Assembly (NCBI GenBank): GCA_910587895.1
Contig: CAJUOE010000141.1
Span: 1-24,582 of the forward strand
Direction: 5' to 3'
DNA from: an uncultured Lachnospiraceae bacterium
GTDB taxonomy: Bacteria > Bacillota > Clostridia > Lachnospirales > Lachnospiraceae
DNA length: 24,582 nucleotides
The first letter of the stretch is position 1; each line of letters opens with the position of its first letter. The position numbers and the translations under genes were made by a program. Positions 7,688 through 15,593 of the stretch are shown here, piece after piece. The notes under the pieces are model-generated. The model saw only the letters and a list, made by a program, of their open reading frames with translations. It did no database searches and was not told the DNA's origin.

Positions 7688-7742
7688 GGCATGAGGAGGG
7701 ACCCAACGAAGTTGGGAGGAGCCCTGATGCCCTGTTGAACAG
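7688..7742 (+). promoter_or_regulatory. Structured 5' leader of fhs, unassigned
   Basis: The untranslated region before fhs can fold into a long interrupted hairpin: GGCAT 7688-7692 pairs with ATGCC 7727-7731, AGGG 7697-7700 with CCCT 7722-7725, and CCCAAC 7702-7707 with GTTGGG 7711-7716 around a GAA triloop. Purine-rich asymmetric internal loops (GAGG on one side, AGGAG on the other) separate the stems. A second small hairpin, CTGT-TGA-ACAG, follows at 7732-7742. No T-run follows, so this is not a simple terminator. The AGGAG in the loop is a potential ribosome-site mimic or pairing partner. Position before a formate-THF ligase suggests a folate/ZTP-type sensor, but the conserved sequence of ZTP (pfl) or THF riboswitches was not recognised. 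The pairings are visible; any ligand is speculation. Confidence 0.5.
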
Positions 7743-7779
7743 CCAAAGAAGAAAATAAAGTAAGCCGGGAGGACTATAA

Positions 7780-9450
7780 ATGAAAACAGATATCCAGATT
7801 GCACAGGAAACAGAAATGATTCCCATTCGCGACGTTGCGTCGCAGCTTGGAATCATGGAAGATGATTTAGAATTATATGGCAAATACAAGGCAAAACTTT
7901 CCGATGAACTGATGGAGAAAGTCAAAGACAACAAAGATGGGAAACTGATACTGGTAACGGCAATCAACCCCACGCCGGCAGGAGAGGGGAAGACGACGAC
8001 CAGCGTAGGGCTTGGAGAGGCATTCGGTAAGATGGGCAAAAAAGCAGTGCTTGCCCTGCGTGAGCCTTCTTTAGGGCCTTGTTTTGGCATCAAGGGCGGA
8101 GCCGCCGGAGGCGGCTATGCGCAGGTGGTTCCCATGGAAGACCTGAACCTGCATTTTACCGGGGATTTTCATGCAATTACCTCTGCCAATAACCTGCTTG
8201 CCGCATTGCTGGACAATCATATCCAGCAGGGAAATGAACTTCAGATTGACCCCAGGCAGGTTGTGTGGAAACGCTGTCTGGACATGAATGACCGCGTGCT
8301 GCGCAACATTGTCGTGGGACTTGGCAGTAAGATGGATGGCATGGTGCGCGAAGACCATTTTGTGATTACGGTTGCCTCTGAGATCATGGCAGTTCTCTGC
8401 CTCGCAGATGATATGGCTGATTTAAAGAGACGTCTGGGCAGGATGATTGTAGCGTATAATTTTGACGGGAAACCGGTGACGGCGGATGACTTAAAAGCGA
8501 CCGGCGCGATGGCGGCGCTTTTGAAAGACGCGTTAAAGCCCAATCTCATCCAGACGCTGGAACATACGCCGGCGATCGTCCATGGCGGCCCGTTTGCGAA
8601 TATTGCCCACGGCTGCAATAGTGTCCGCGCCACGAAGACAGCGCTGAAACTGGCAGATTATGTGGTTACAGAGGCAGGATTTGGCGCAGACCTGGGCGCA
8701 GAGAAATTTCTTGACATCAAGTGCCGCATGGCTGATCTCAAACCGGATGCCGTCGTGCTGGTGGCGACCGTGCGCGCATTGAAATACAATGGAGGCGTAC
8801 CGAAAGCGGAGCTCTCCGCTGAGAATTTGGACGCCCTCAAAAAGGGCATTGTAAATCTTGAAAAACACATTGAGAACCTACAGAAGTACAGGGTTCCGGT
8901 TGTTGTTACCCTGAACTCATTTATTACAGATACACAGGCTGAGACAGATTTTATTGAGCAGTTCTGTAAGGAGCGCGGATGTGAATTTGCCTTGTCCGAG
9001 GTATGGGAAAAGGGCGGCGAAGGCGGAATTGCGCTGGCAGAGAAAGTGCTGGAAACGCTGGAGAAGAAGGAAAGCAATTTCCGGCCAATTTATGAAGACA
9101 GCCTGTCTTTAAAGGAGAAGATTGAGACGGTTGCAAAGGAGATTTATGGAGCAGACGGCGTCACCTATGCGCCTGCGGCCGAGAAGGAACTTGCGCGCAT
9201 CGAGGAGCTTGGCATGGGGAATTTCCCGGTCTGTATGGCAAAGACCCAGTATTCCCTGTCGGACGACCAGACAAAGCTTGGACGCCCCAGCGGATTTACG
9301 GTCAACGTGCGGGAAGTTTACGTATCGGCAGGCGCCGGATTCGTGGTAGCTGTCACAGGCGCAATTATGACGATGCCGGGGCTTGGAAAGACGCCGGCGG
9401 CTTATGGAATCGACGTGGATGACAGCGGAGTGATTACCGGGCTGTTCTAA
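7780..9450 (+). CDS. fhs: Formate-tetrahydrofolate ligase
   Basis: A 556-residue, full-length formyltetrahydrofolate synthetase: formate + ATP + THF gives 10-formyl-THF, the entry of formate into C1-folate metabolism and, in acetogens, the second step of the methyl branch. GGGAGG 7 bases before the ATG sets the start. Family hallmarks are the N-terminal TPAGEGKTTTSVGLGEAFGK, whose GEGKTT loop (68-73) binds ATP phosphate, then the REPSLGPCFGIKGGAAGGGY signature, the FTGDFHAITSANNLLAALLD segment and GGPFANIAHGCNS. The C-terminal MTMPGLGKTPAA region is intact. The enzyme is cytosolic and normally a tetramer. folD follows after 29 bases, giving the next enzyme of the same pathway. Its leader RNA may regulate it. 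No other acetogenesis genes are in view, so an acetogenic lifestyle cannot be concluded. Confidence 0.97.
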   Translation: MKTDIQIAQETEMIPIRDVASQLGIMEDDLELYGKYKAKLSDELMEKVKDNKDGKLILVTAINPTPAGEGKTTTSVGLGEAFGKMGKKAVLALREPSLGPCFGIKGGAAGGGYAQVVPMEDLNLHFTGDFHAITSANNLLAALLDNHIQQGNELQIDPRQVVWKRCLDMNDRVLRNIVVGLGSKMDGMVREDHFVITVASEIMAVLCLADDMADLKRRLGRMIVAYNFDGKPVTADDLKATGAMAALLKDALKPNLIQTLEHTPAIVHGGPFANIAHGCNSVRATKTALKLADYVVTEAGFGADLGAEKFLDIKCRMADLKPDAVVLVATVRALKYNGGVPKAELSAENLDALKKGIVNLEKHIENLQKYRVPVVVTLNSFITDTQAETDFIEQFCKERGCEFALSEVWEKGGEGGIALAEKVLETLEKKESNFRPIYEDSLSLKEKIETVAKEIYGADGVTYAPAAEKELARIEELGMGNFPVCMAKTQYSLSDDQTKLGRPSGFTVNVREVYVSAGAGFVVAVTGAIMTMPGLGKTPAAYGIDVDDSGVITGLF

Positions 9451-9479
9451 GCCTGGTACAGAAGAAAGGATGATATGTC

Positions 9480-10322
9480 ATGGCTAAGATTATAGATGGC
9501 AAAAAAATTTCACAGGAAATCAAAGACGAGTTAAAAGAGAAAGCTGCATCTTTGCAGGCGCAGGGAAAGACAGGCGCTTTAGCTGTAATCCAGGTGGGAG
9601 AGGATCCTGCGTCCAGCGTATATGTGCGCAATAAGAAAAATGCCTGTGCGTACATTGGAATTGATTCACTGGCGTACGAACTGCCGGAGGAGACAACAGA
9701 GGAGGAACTGCTGAGACTGGTTGCAGAGTTAAACGAAAAGGAACAGGTGAAGGGAATTTTGGTTCAGCTCCCGTTGCCGGCTCATATCTGTGAAGATAAG
9801 GTGATTCAGGCGATCAGCCCAAAGAAAGATGTAGACGGTTTCCATCCGCAGAGCGTGGGCGCGATGACAATCGGCGAGCCGGGATTTTTGTCCTGTACGC
9901 CAGCCGGAATTATTCAGCTTTTGAAACGCTCTCAGGTTGAGATAGAAGGAAAACACTGCGTGGTAATCGGAAGAAGCAATATCGTCGGCAAACCGATGGC
10001 TCTTTTGATGCTCCGGGAAAATGCCACAGTGACCATCGCGCATTCGCGCACCAGAAACCTTGCAGAATTATGCAAACAGGCGGATATCCTCATTGTCGCC
10101 ATTGGAAAACCCCGGTTTATCGGCGCCGAATACGTTAAGGAGGGCGCGGTCGTCATTGACGTTGGAATTCACCGCAATGAAAATAACAAACTGTGCGGAG
10201 ACGTCCGGTTCGAGGAAGTTGAGCCGATTGCCTCGGCAATCACGCCGGTTCCGGGAGGCGTAGGCCCCATGACGATTGCAATGTTGATGAGTAACTGTGT
10301 ACAGAGTATAGAAGAGGGCTGA
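9480..10322 (+). CDS. folD: Methylene-THF dehydrogenase/cyclohydrolase
   Basis: A 280-residue bifunctional FolD: NADP-linked oxidation of 5,10-methylene-THF to methenyl-THF and its hydrolysis to 10-formyl-THF, reversible and directly linked to the product of fhs upstream. The start has AAAGGA 9 bases upstream. The catalytic Tyr-x3-Lys pair is visible in VYVRNKKNAC (Tyr48, Lys52). GILVQLPLPAHI and KDVDGFHPQSVG line the folate site. VVIGRSNIVGKPMALLML is the Rossmann dinucleotide loop, and the end shows TPVPGGVGPMTIAMLM. The length is standard. Only 2 bases separate its stop from the next start, so it is co-transcribed and probably translationally coupled with the zinc-ribbon protein. Confidence 0.97.
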   Translation: MAKIIDGKKISQEIKDELKEKAASLQAQGKTGALAVIQVGEDPASSVYVRNKKNACAYIGIDSLAYELPEETTEEELLRLVAELNEKEQVKGILVQLPLPAHICEDKVIQAISPKKDVDGFHPQSVGAMTIGEPGFLSCTPAGIIQLLKRSQVEIEGKHCVVIGRSNIVGKPMALLMLRENATVTIAHSRTRNLAELCKQADILIVAIGKPRFIGAEYVKEGAVVIDVGIHRNENNKLCGDVRFEEVEPIASAITPVPGGVGPMTIAMLMSNCVQSIEEG

Positions 10323-10324
10323 AA

Positions 10325-11524
10325 ATGAAGTGTGCAAATTGTGGCGCAGAGTTGAAAGTGGGATGCATGTACTGCTCTGTTTGTGGAAAAGAAGCTCAGA
10401 TTGTATCGGATTACAATTTGCTGGAAGATGATTTCCTTCGGGACGTGTTAAAGGAACAGGAAGAGAAAGTCCGCAAAGAAGTTATGGGAAAGTCTGTCCA
10501 TAACCAGAATACCGCAGGGAAAGCATCACCGGAAGAGACTCACACCAAAAGTCCACAAAAGCGCAGAATTAAAAAGCGTCTGATATTTGCCGTTCTGGCA
10601 ATGGTTTTGCTGGTCGTATTGATTGTTTCGACGGTACTGATGGTCAATCACAGCCGGGATAATTCCTATGATTACCAGATGGAGCGGGCGCAGAACTATC
10701 TCGAAGATAAAAATTACCGTGAAGCAGAGAATCGGGTCAAACGCGCGCTGGAACTGGACGAAGACAGCGTGGAGGCAAAGATCCTCCTTGCGGATATTAA
10801 GGTACTTCGGAGTGAGGAAGATGAGGCTGTTAAGATTCTTGAAGAAGTATGCAAAGAACACAAAGACCATAAAGATGCATATCAGAAACTGATAGCGCTT
10901 TATGTAGAACAGAAAGATTATCAGGCATTGCAGACACTCAGCGAACAGGCAAAGGATTCGGAAGTTTCTGAGCTGTTTTCTGAATATTTTCCCAAAGCGC
11001 CGGAATTTGATAAGGAGGAAGGCATTTATACGGAAGAACTATCTGTGGGAATTTCCGCAGGGGATGAATGCAAGGTTTATTATACCCTGGATGGCACGGA
11101 TCCCAGAGAGGGCATAGAATACCAAAGTCCCATTCCCATCGTTCCAGGGGAAACGATGCAGATCCGTGCAATTGCCAAAAACGATTATAGTTTATATGGG
11201 GATGAGGTTCAGGGTGAATTTCAGGTAGAACTTCAGAAACCGCAAAAACCGAGGGTTTCACCCAGCGGCGGCAGTTTCTATGACGTACAGAGTATTGTGG
11301 TGACAATTCCCGAGGGCTGTAAGGTATATTATACCTGGGACGGAACCACGCCGGGTACAGGTTCTACACAGTATACGCAGCCGATTACCATGCCGGAGGG
11401 GAATAATATCCTGTCATTGATTGCAGTAAATGAACACGGAATGCGTTCCGATGTGCTAAAATGTAATTATATCTATATGCCGGCCACTACGAATACCGCG
11501 GACACCGAAACAGAGCCGCAATAG
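10325..11524 (+). CDS. Zinc-ribbon/TPR membrane protein
   Basis: A 399-residue protein of unknown function with a clear architecture. A cytosolic N-terminal zinc ribbon has CANC (3-6) and CSVC (17-20), with an extra Cys14. A charged linker ends in KRRIKKR and is followed by one membrane helix (about 86-107). The outside part begins with TPR-like helices (about 112-225, with NYLEDKNYREAENRVKRALE and ALQTLSEQAK) and ends with two modules resembling the beta-hexosaminidase C-terminal type (CHB_HEX_C), each with a YYTLDGTDP or YYTWDGTTP motif. Similar zinc-ribbon plus TPR plus chitobiase-like proteins are common in Lachnospiraceae surface proteomes. The gene starts 2 bases after folD and lies 24 bases before pheA, so it is embedded in a metabolic operon without an obvious pathway link. 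Envelope sensing or scaffolding is a guess only. Confidence 0.8.
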   Translation: MKCANCGAELKVGCMYCSVCGKEAQIVSDYNLLEDDFLRDVLKEQEEKVRKEVMGKSVHNQNTAGKASPEETHTKSPQKRRIKKRLIFAVLAMVLLVVLIVSTVLMVNHSRDNSYDYQMERAQNYLEDKNYREAENRVKRALELDEDSVEAKILLADIKVLRSEEDEAVKILEEVCKEHKDHKDAYQKLIALYVEQKDYQALQTLSEQAKDSEVSELFSEYFPKAPEFDKEEGIYTEELSVGISAGDECKVYYTLDGTDPREGIEYQSPIPIVPGETMQIRAIAKNDYSLYGDEVQGEFQVELQKPQKPRVSPSGGSFYDVQSIVVTIPEGCKVYYTWDGTTPGTGSTQYTQPITMPEGNNILSLIAVNEHGMRSDVLKCNYIYMPATTNTADTETEPQ

Positions 11525-11548
11525 CATCCATACTGGAGGAAACGCCCG

Positions 11549-12676
11549 ATGAAAGATTTAAAGAAAATCCGTGATGAGATTGATGAGATAGACCGCCAGA
11601 TTGTTTCCCTGTACGAGCAGCGTATGCAGCGCACGACAGAGGTTGCAGAATACAAGATTTCCGTGGGAAAACAAGTGCTGGACAAACAGCGGGAACAGGA
11701 AAAATTACAGTCTGTGACCGCGCAGGCCCTGGAGGAAAACCGTTTCGGCGTAGGGGAATTGTTTGAACAGATTATGGCGATGAGCAGGAAACGCCAGTAC
11801 CAGCTTCTGCAACAGCATGGACAGGATGCAGAACCGGGATTCGCGGCAGTTGACGCACTTCCTTTTCATACCGGCAAAGTTGTATACCAGGGAACGGAAG
11901 GAGCCTACAGCCAGCTTGCCATGAAAGCTTATTTCGGGGATCGTATACAGGGGTATCATGTAGAAACCTGGCGTGATGCCATGGAGGCAATTCAAAAGGG
12001 CGAGGCGGATTATGCCGTGCTCCCGATTGAGAATTCTTCCGCAGGAATTGTGGGAGAAAATTTTGATTTAATGCTGGAATATGATAACTATATTGTGGCG
12101 GAGCAGACGATCAAGATTGAACACGCCCTGCTGGGACTTCCCGATGCGGATATTTCCGATATCCGGACGGTTTATTCCCATCCGCAGGCGTTGATGCAGA
12201 GTGTGGATTTTCTGAATGAACACGCTGCCTGGGAACGTGTTCCGGTAAAGAATACCGCCGTTGCCGCCAGGCAGGTATTGAAGGAACAGCGAAAGGAACA
12301 GGCTGCGATTGCCAGTGAAGTAACGGCTGAAATCTATGGCCTTAAGATTCTTGGCCATAATATCAATTACAGTGATGAGAACCGTACGCGTTTTATCATC
12401 GTCGGAGGAGAGAAATTACGGTTGAAAGAAGCGAACAAAGTCAGCATCTGTTTTGAGGTATCTCATGAGAGCGGCTCCCTTTACCGTATGCTTTCCCACT
12501 TCATGTTCAATAACCTGAACATGTTCAAGATAGAATCAAGGCCCATTAAGGATAAGAGTTTTGAGTATCGTTTTTTTGTAGATCTGGAAGGGGATCTGGG
12601 TGACGGAGCCATGCGAAACGCCTTGAAAGGCCTTTCAGAGGAAGCCCTTTTTGTGAAAATTCTGGGAAATTATTAA
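11549..12676 (+). CDS. pheA: Chorismate mutase/prephenate dehydratase
   Basis: A 375-residue bifunctional P-protein making phenylpyruvate from chorismate for phenylalanine synthesis. GGAGGAAA lies 6 bases before the ATG. Residues 1-90 are an AroQ-type helical chorismate mutase (RDEIDEIDRQIVSLYEQRMQ and VAEYKISVGKQVLD). Residues about 105-290 are the dehydratase: VYQGTEGAYSQLAMKAYFG, YAVLPIENSSAGIVGENFD, and the catalytic TRF motif at Thr280. Residues about 298-375 are the ACT domain with IESRP (Glu329-Pro332), the phenylalanine-binding motif of allosterically inhibited P-proteins, so product inhibition is expected. No attenuator or leader peptide is evident in the 24-base gap upstream, so the gene is probably transcribed from the fhs promoter. 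The DUF815 ATPase follows after 15 bases. Confidence 0.95.
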   Translation: MKDLKKIRDEIDEIDRQIVSLYEQRMQRTTEVAEYKISVGKQVLDKQREQEKLQSVTAQALEENRFGVGELFEQIMAMSRKRQYQLLQQHGQDAEPGFAAVDALPFHTGKVVYQGTEGAYSQLAMKAYFGDRIQGYHVETWRDAMEAIQKGEADYAVLPIENSSAGIVGENFDLMLEYDNYIVAEQTIKIEHALLGLPDADISDIRTVYSHPQALMQSVDFLNEHAAWERVPVKNTAVAARQVLKEQRKEQAAIASEVTAEIYGLKILGHNINYSDENRTRFIIVGGEKLRLKEANKVSICFEVSHESGSLYRMLSHFMFNNLNMFKIESRPIKDKSFEYRFFVDLEGDLGDGAMRNALKGLSEEALFVKILGNY

Positions 12677-12691
12677 AGTGAGGTTAAGAAA

Positions 12692-13990
12692 ATGGATAAT
12701 GCCGCAAACATGATATTATACCGTAATCTGGAGCAAGGCCAGATCCTTGCAAACATGACATGGATTATGGAGCAGTATATAAGCGGTTCCTATAAACAAA
12801 ACCGCGAAGACGTGCTGTCGCTGTGCTATGAGAGCCTGCACGACCTTATTGAATTATCAGCCAGCCATGGGTTTGAGGGAAATCTATGGCACAATTACCT
12901 GACCTACCTGATGGTCAACAATGAGAATGCCTACAGTACCGCCTGTGAAATCAGGGGAAGTGTTTCTGGCAGCATCAATGATCTGGCAAGACACGATTTC
13001 ACCATTTTTAAGGAACTCTTTGGATTTGATTTTGAAACGCTGATCCGTGAACTGGACATACCGGAGCTTGCCCTTTTGGAAAATTATAAGCGCTCAGACG
13101 TCAGTGGAAATGTGTTCAACCACAGAATCCGCGACCGGATCTGTAACTTAAGCGTTCATCTGGAACAGTGCAAGACAGTCACAAAATTCCAATCCGAAGT
13201 CACTGATTTCTACCGCGAATTCGGCGTGGGGAAACTGGGGTTACATAAAGCGTTCCGCATTGAACATGAAGGACAGGGGGCGAGAATTGTCCCGATTAAG
13301 AATATTGCGCACGTACACCTTGACGACCTGGTAGGATACGAGCGTGCGAAACAGAAACTTACCGACAATACACGGGCATTTGTGCAGGGGAAACAGGCCA
13401 ACAACTGCCTGCTGTTCGGAGATGCCGGAACTGGTAAGTCTTCCAGCATCAAAGCGATCATTAACCAATATTATGACCAGGGCCTGAGGATGATAGAGGT
13501 ATATAAGCACCAGTTCCAGGATTTGAATTCTGTTATTTCCCAAATTAAGAATCGAAATTACAAATTTATCATATATATGGATGACCTGTCTTTTGAGGAA
13601 TTTGAGATTGAGTATAAATATTTAAAGGCAGTGATTGAGGGCGGTCTGGAGAAGAAACCGGACAATGTGCTGATTTATGCGACGTCCAATCGCAGGCATC
13701 TCGTGCGGGAGAAATTCAGCGATAAGCAGGAACGGGATGACGAGCTCCACACAAACGACACCGTGCAGGAGAAATTATCGCTGGTGGCAAGATTCGGGGT
13801 TACGATTTATTTCGGGGCGCCGGATAAGAAGGAATACCACCATATTGTCAAAAACCTTGCCGAAGCCAGCCAGATACAGATGGAGGAAGAAGAACTGCTC
13901 TTAGAGGCAGACAGATGGGAATTAAATCATGGAGGGCGTTCAGGAAGGACGGCGCAGCAGTTCATCAATTATCTGCTTGGTAAAGAATAA
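12692..13990 (+). CDS. DUF815 AAA-type ATPase
   Basis: A 432-residue ATPase of the DUF815 family, found in many bacteria but without an established function. Residues 1-200 form a helical N-terminal region of the family. The nucleotide fold starts at HLDDLVGYERAKQKLTDNT, with Walker A GDAGTGKS (243-250) and Walker B in YKFIIYMDDLSFEEFE. YATSNRRHLVREKFSD is the sensor-1/arginine region, and a small lid domain follows (LSLVARFGVTIYF onwards). No membrane segment or DNA-binding motif is seen. The ribosome site is a weak GTGAGG. The spacing of 15-16 bases on both sides puts it in an operon with pheA and the Ppx-like gene. The call is by family resemblance only; no substrate is proposed. Confidence 0.85.
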   Translation: MDNAANMILYRNLEQGQILANMTWIMEQYISGSYKQNREDVLSLCYESLHDLIELSASHGFEGNLWHNYLTYLMVNNENAYSTACEIRGSVSGSINDLARHDFTIFKELFGFDFETLIRELDIPELALLENYKRSDVSGNVFNHRIRDRICNLSVHLEQCKTVTKFQSEVTDFYREFGVGKLGLHKAFRIEHEGQGARIVPIKNIAHVHLDDLVGYERAKQKLTDNTRAFVQGKQANNCLLFGDAGTGKSSSIKAIINQYYDQGLRMIEVYKHQFQDLNSVISQIKNRNYKFIIYMDDLSFEEFEIEYKYLKAVIEGGLEKKPDNVLIYATSNRRHLVREKFSDKQERDDELHTNDTVQEKLSLVARFGVTIYFGAPDKKEYHHIVKNLAEASQIQMEEEELLLEADRWELNHGGRSGRTAQQFINYLLGKE

Positions 13991-14006
13991 GCAGGAAGGA
14001 GATTCT

Positions 14007-15539
14007 ATGAAAATTACGACATTTGCAGCAATTTATATCGGCTCTTATGAAGTGAGCATGAAGGTGTTTGAAATTCGTCCGGGCAAAAAAATCCGCCAGG
14101 TCGATTATATTCGCAGCCGTCTGGAGCTGGGGCTGGACGCCTACAGCAAGGGCGTGATTGGGTACGAGCTGGTGGAGGAGCTCTGCCAGGTATTGAAGGA
14201 ATTCCATTCCATCATGGACGGCTATAAGGTGGACGTCTACAAGGCATACGCGGGCAATATGCTGCGGACAGTCAGCAACGGGCTGTTTATCCTGGATCAG
14301 ATTCGCATCCGCACCAGGCTCGACGTTACCGTTGTCAGCAATTCCGAGCTGCGATACATGAGTTATGAATCCCTTGCCGTCATGCCGGAATTTGAGAAAA
14401 TGATTGGGCAGGGCGCAGTCCTTGTGGACGTAGGAGGCGGCAGTATGCAGATTACGCTGTTCCAGGAGGGAAGAGCCGTCACGACCCAGCATATTGAACT
14501 GGGCATCATGCGCATCTGGGAAAAGCTCTCCCAAATCCGCAATATGGTATCCCACTATGAGACGCAGATTCAGGAACTGATCGACAAGGAACTGGAAATC
14601 TTCAAGCGGCTGTACCTGGAAGAGAAGGATATCAAGTACGTCATTTTGATGGGCGACTATATCGGCGAGATGGTCATGGATTTCTCCAAAAAACAGGAGG
14701 ACGGCACGATTGAGGCAGAACGTTTCCTGAAAATTCTCAACAAATGGCATAAGAAGACCGCCAAAGAGATTGCAACGGAATTAAACCTCGTCAATGAGAA
14801 TGATCCGCTGATTCTTCCTTCCGTCGTATTGTATAAGCGTCTGACTGAGGAGATGAATGCGGAAAATGTCTGGGTGCCAAATGTCAGTGTGGGAGACGGC
14901 ATTGTCTGTGATTATGCGGACAAAAACCACATGATTCATTTCTTACATAATTTTAATGAAGATATCCTTGCCGCATCCAAAAATCTTGCAGAACGCTATC
15001 AGAGTTATTCCAGCCATACAGAATCCGTACTGTCCACGAGCACTGTGATTTTCGACGCAATGAAAAAGGTACATGGCATGGGGAAACGGGAACGCCTGTT
15101 GCTTCAGGTGGCGGCAATCCTCCACGACTGCGGGCGCTATGTCAGCCTCACAAGCCAGTTTGAGTGTTCCTACCAGATTATTATGGCATCGGAGATTATC
15201 GGCATGAGCGATCTGGAACGTGAAATCGTGGCGAGCACGGTAAAATATAATTCTCTGCCAAGACCCCCGTACAAGAGCCTCAGGGACAAGATGGACCAGG
15301 ATAGTTACGTGATCGTGTCGAAACTTACGGCCATCCTGAAGATTGCCAATGCGATGGACCGCAGCCATAAACAGAAATTTGAGACGATTCGCGCAGCCCT
15401 TAAGAAAAAGGAACTGATTATTACGATCGAGACGAAAGAGAATACGGTGCTGGAGAAAGGGCTTTTTTCTGCCTATGCGGAGTCCTTTGAGGAAGTATTC
15501 AGCATCATGCCAAAGGTCAAAGAGAAGAGAATACTGTAG
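14007..15539 (+). CDS. Ppx/GppA-like protein with HD domain
   Basis: A 510-residue two-domain protein. The start at 14007 has AAGGAG 6 bases upstream; upstream in-frame codons overlap the previous gene and have no family likeness. Residues 1-300 are an actin-like ASKHA fold of the Ppx/GppA exopolyphosphatase/pppGpp phosphatase family, with the second phosphate loop DVGGGSMQITLF (141-152). Residues 320-510 are an HD domain like that of Ppx enzymes (AAILHDCGRYVS, His373-Asp374). The first phosphate loop reads AAIYIGSYEVS where the family normally has AAIDIGSNS: Tyr10 replaces the acidic residue. The gene lies 54 bases before ppk1, so polyphosphate turnover or regulation is the natural reading, but catalytic activity should not be assumed. 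Confidence 0.85.
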   Translation: MKITTFAAIYIGSYEVSMKVFEIRPGKKIRQVDYIRSRLELGLDAYSKGVIGYELVEELCQVLKEFHSIMDGYKVDVYKAYAGNMLRTVSNGLFILDQIRIRTRLDVTVVSNSELRYMSYESLAVMPEFEKMIGQGAVLVDVGGGSMQITLFQEGRAVTTQHIELGIMRIWEKLSQIRNMVSHYETQIQELIDKELEIFKRLYLEEKDIKYVILMGDYIGEMVMDFSKKQEDGTIEAERFLKILNKWHKKTAKEIATELNLVNENDPLILPSVVLYKRLTEEMNAENVWVPNVSVGDGIVCDYADKNHMIHFLHNFNEDILAASKNLAERYQSYSSHTESVLSTSTVIFDAMKKVHGMGKRERLLLQVAAILHDCGRYVSLTSQFECSYQIIMASEIIGMSDLEREIVASTVKYNSLPRPPYKSLRDKMDQDSYVIVSKLTAILKIANAMDRSHKQKFETIRAALKKKELIITIETKENTVLEKGLFSAYAESFEEVFSIMPKVKEKRIL

Positions 15540-15593
15540 TAAATTCCAATCATAGTTGTTGAAAAGAAAAAAGAGTTCAGCAGGAGGTAGCAT

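Noticed and set aside
7691..7738. Short frame (15 residues) inside the fhs leader, a possible leader peptide
   Set aside because: AAGAAGG lies only one base before its ATG, too close to work as a ribosome site, the codons show no run of a regulatory amino acid, and the bases are better explained by the paired stems.
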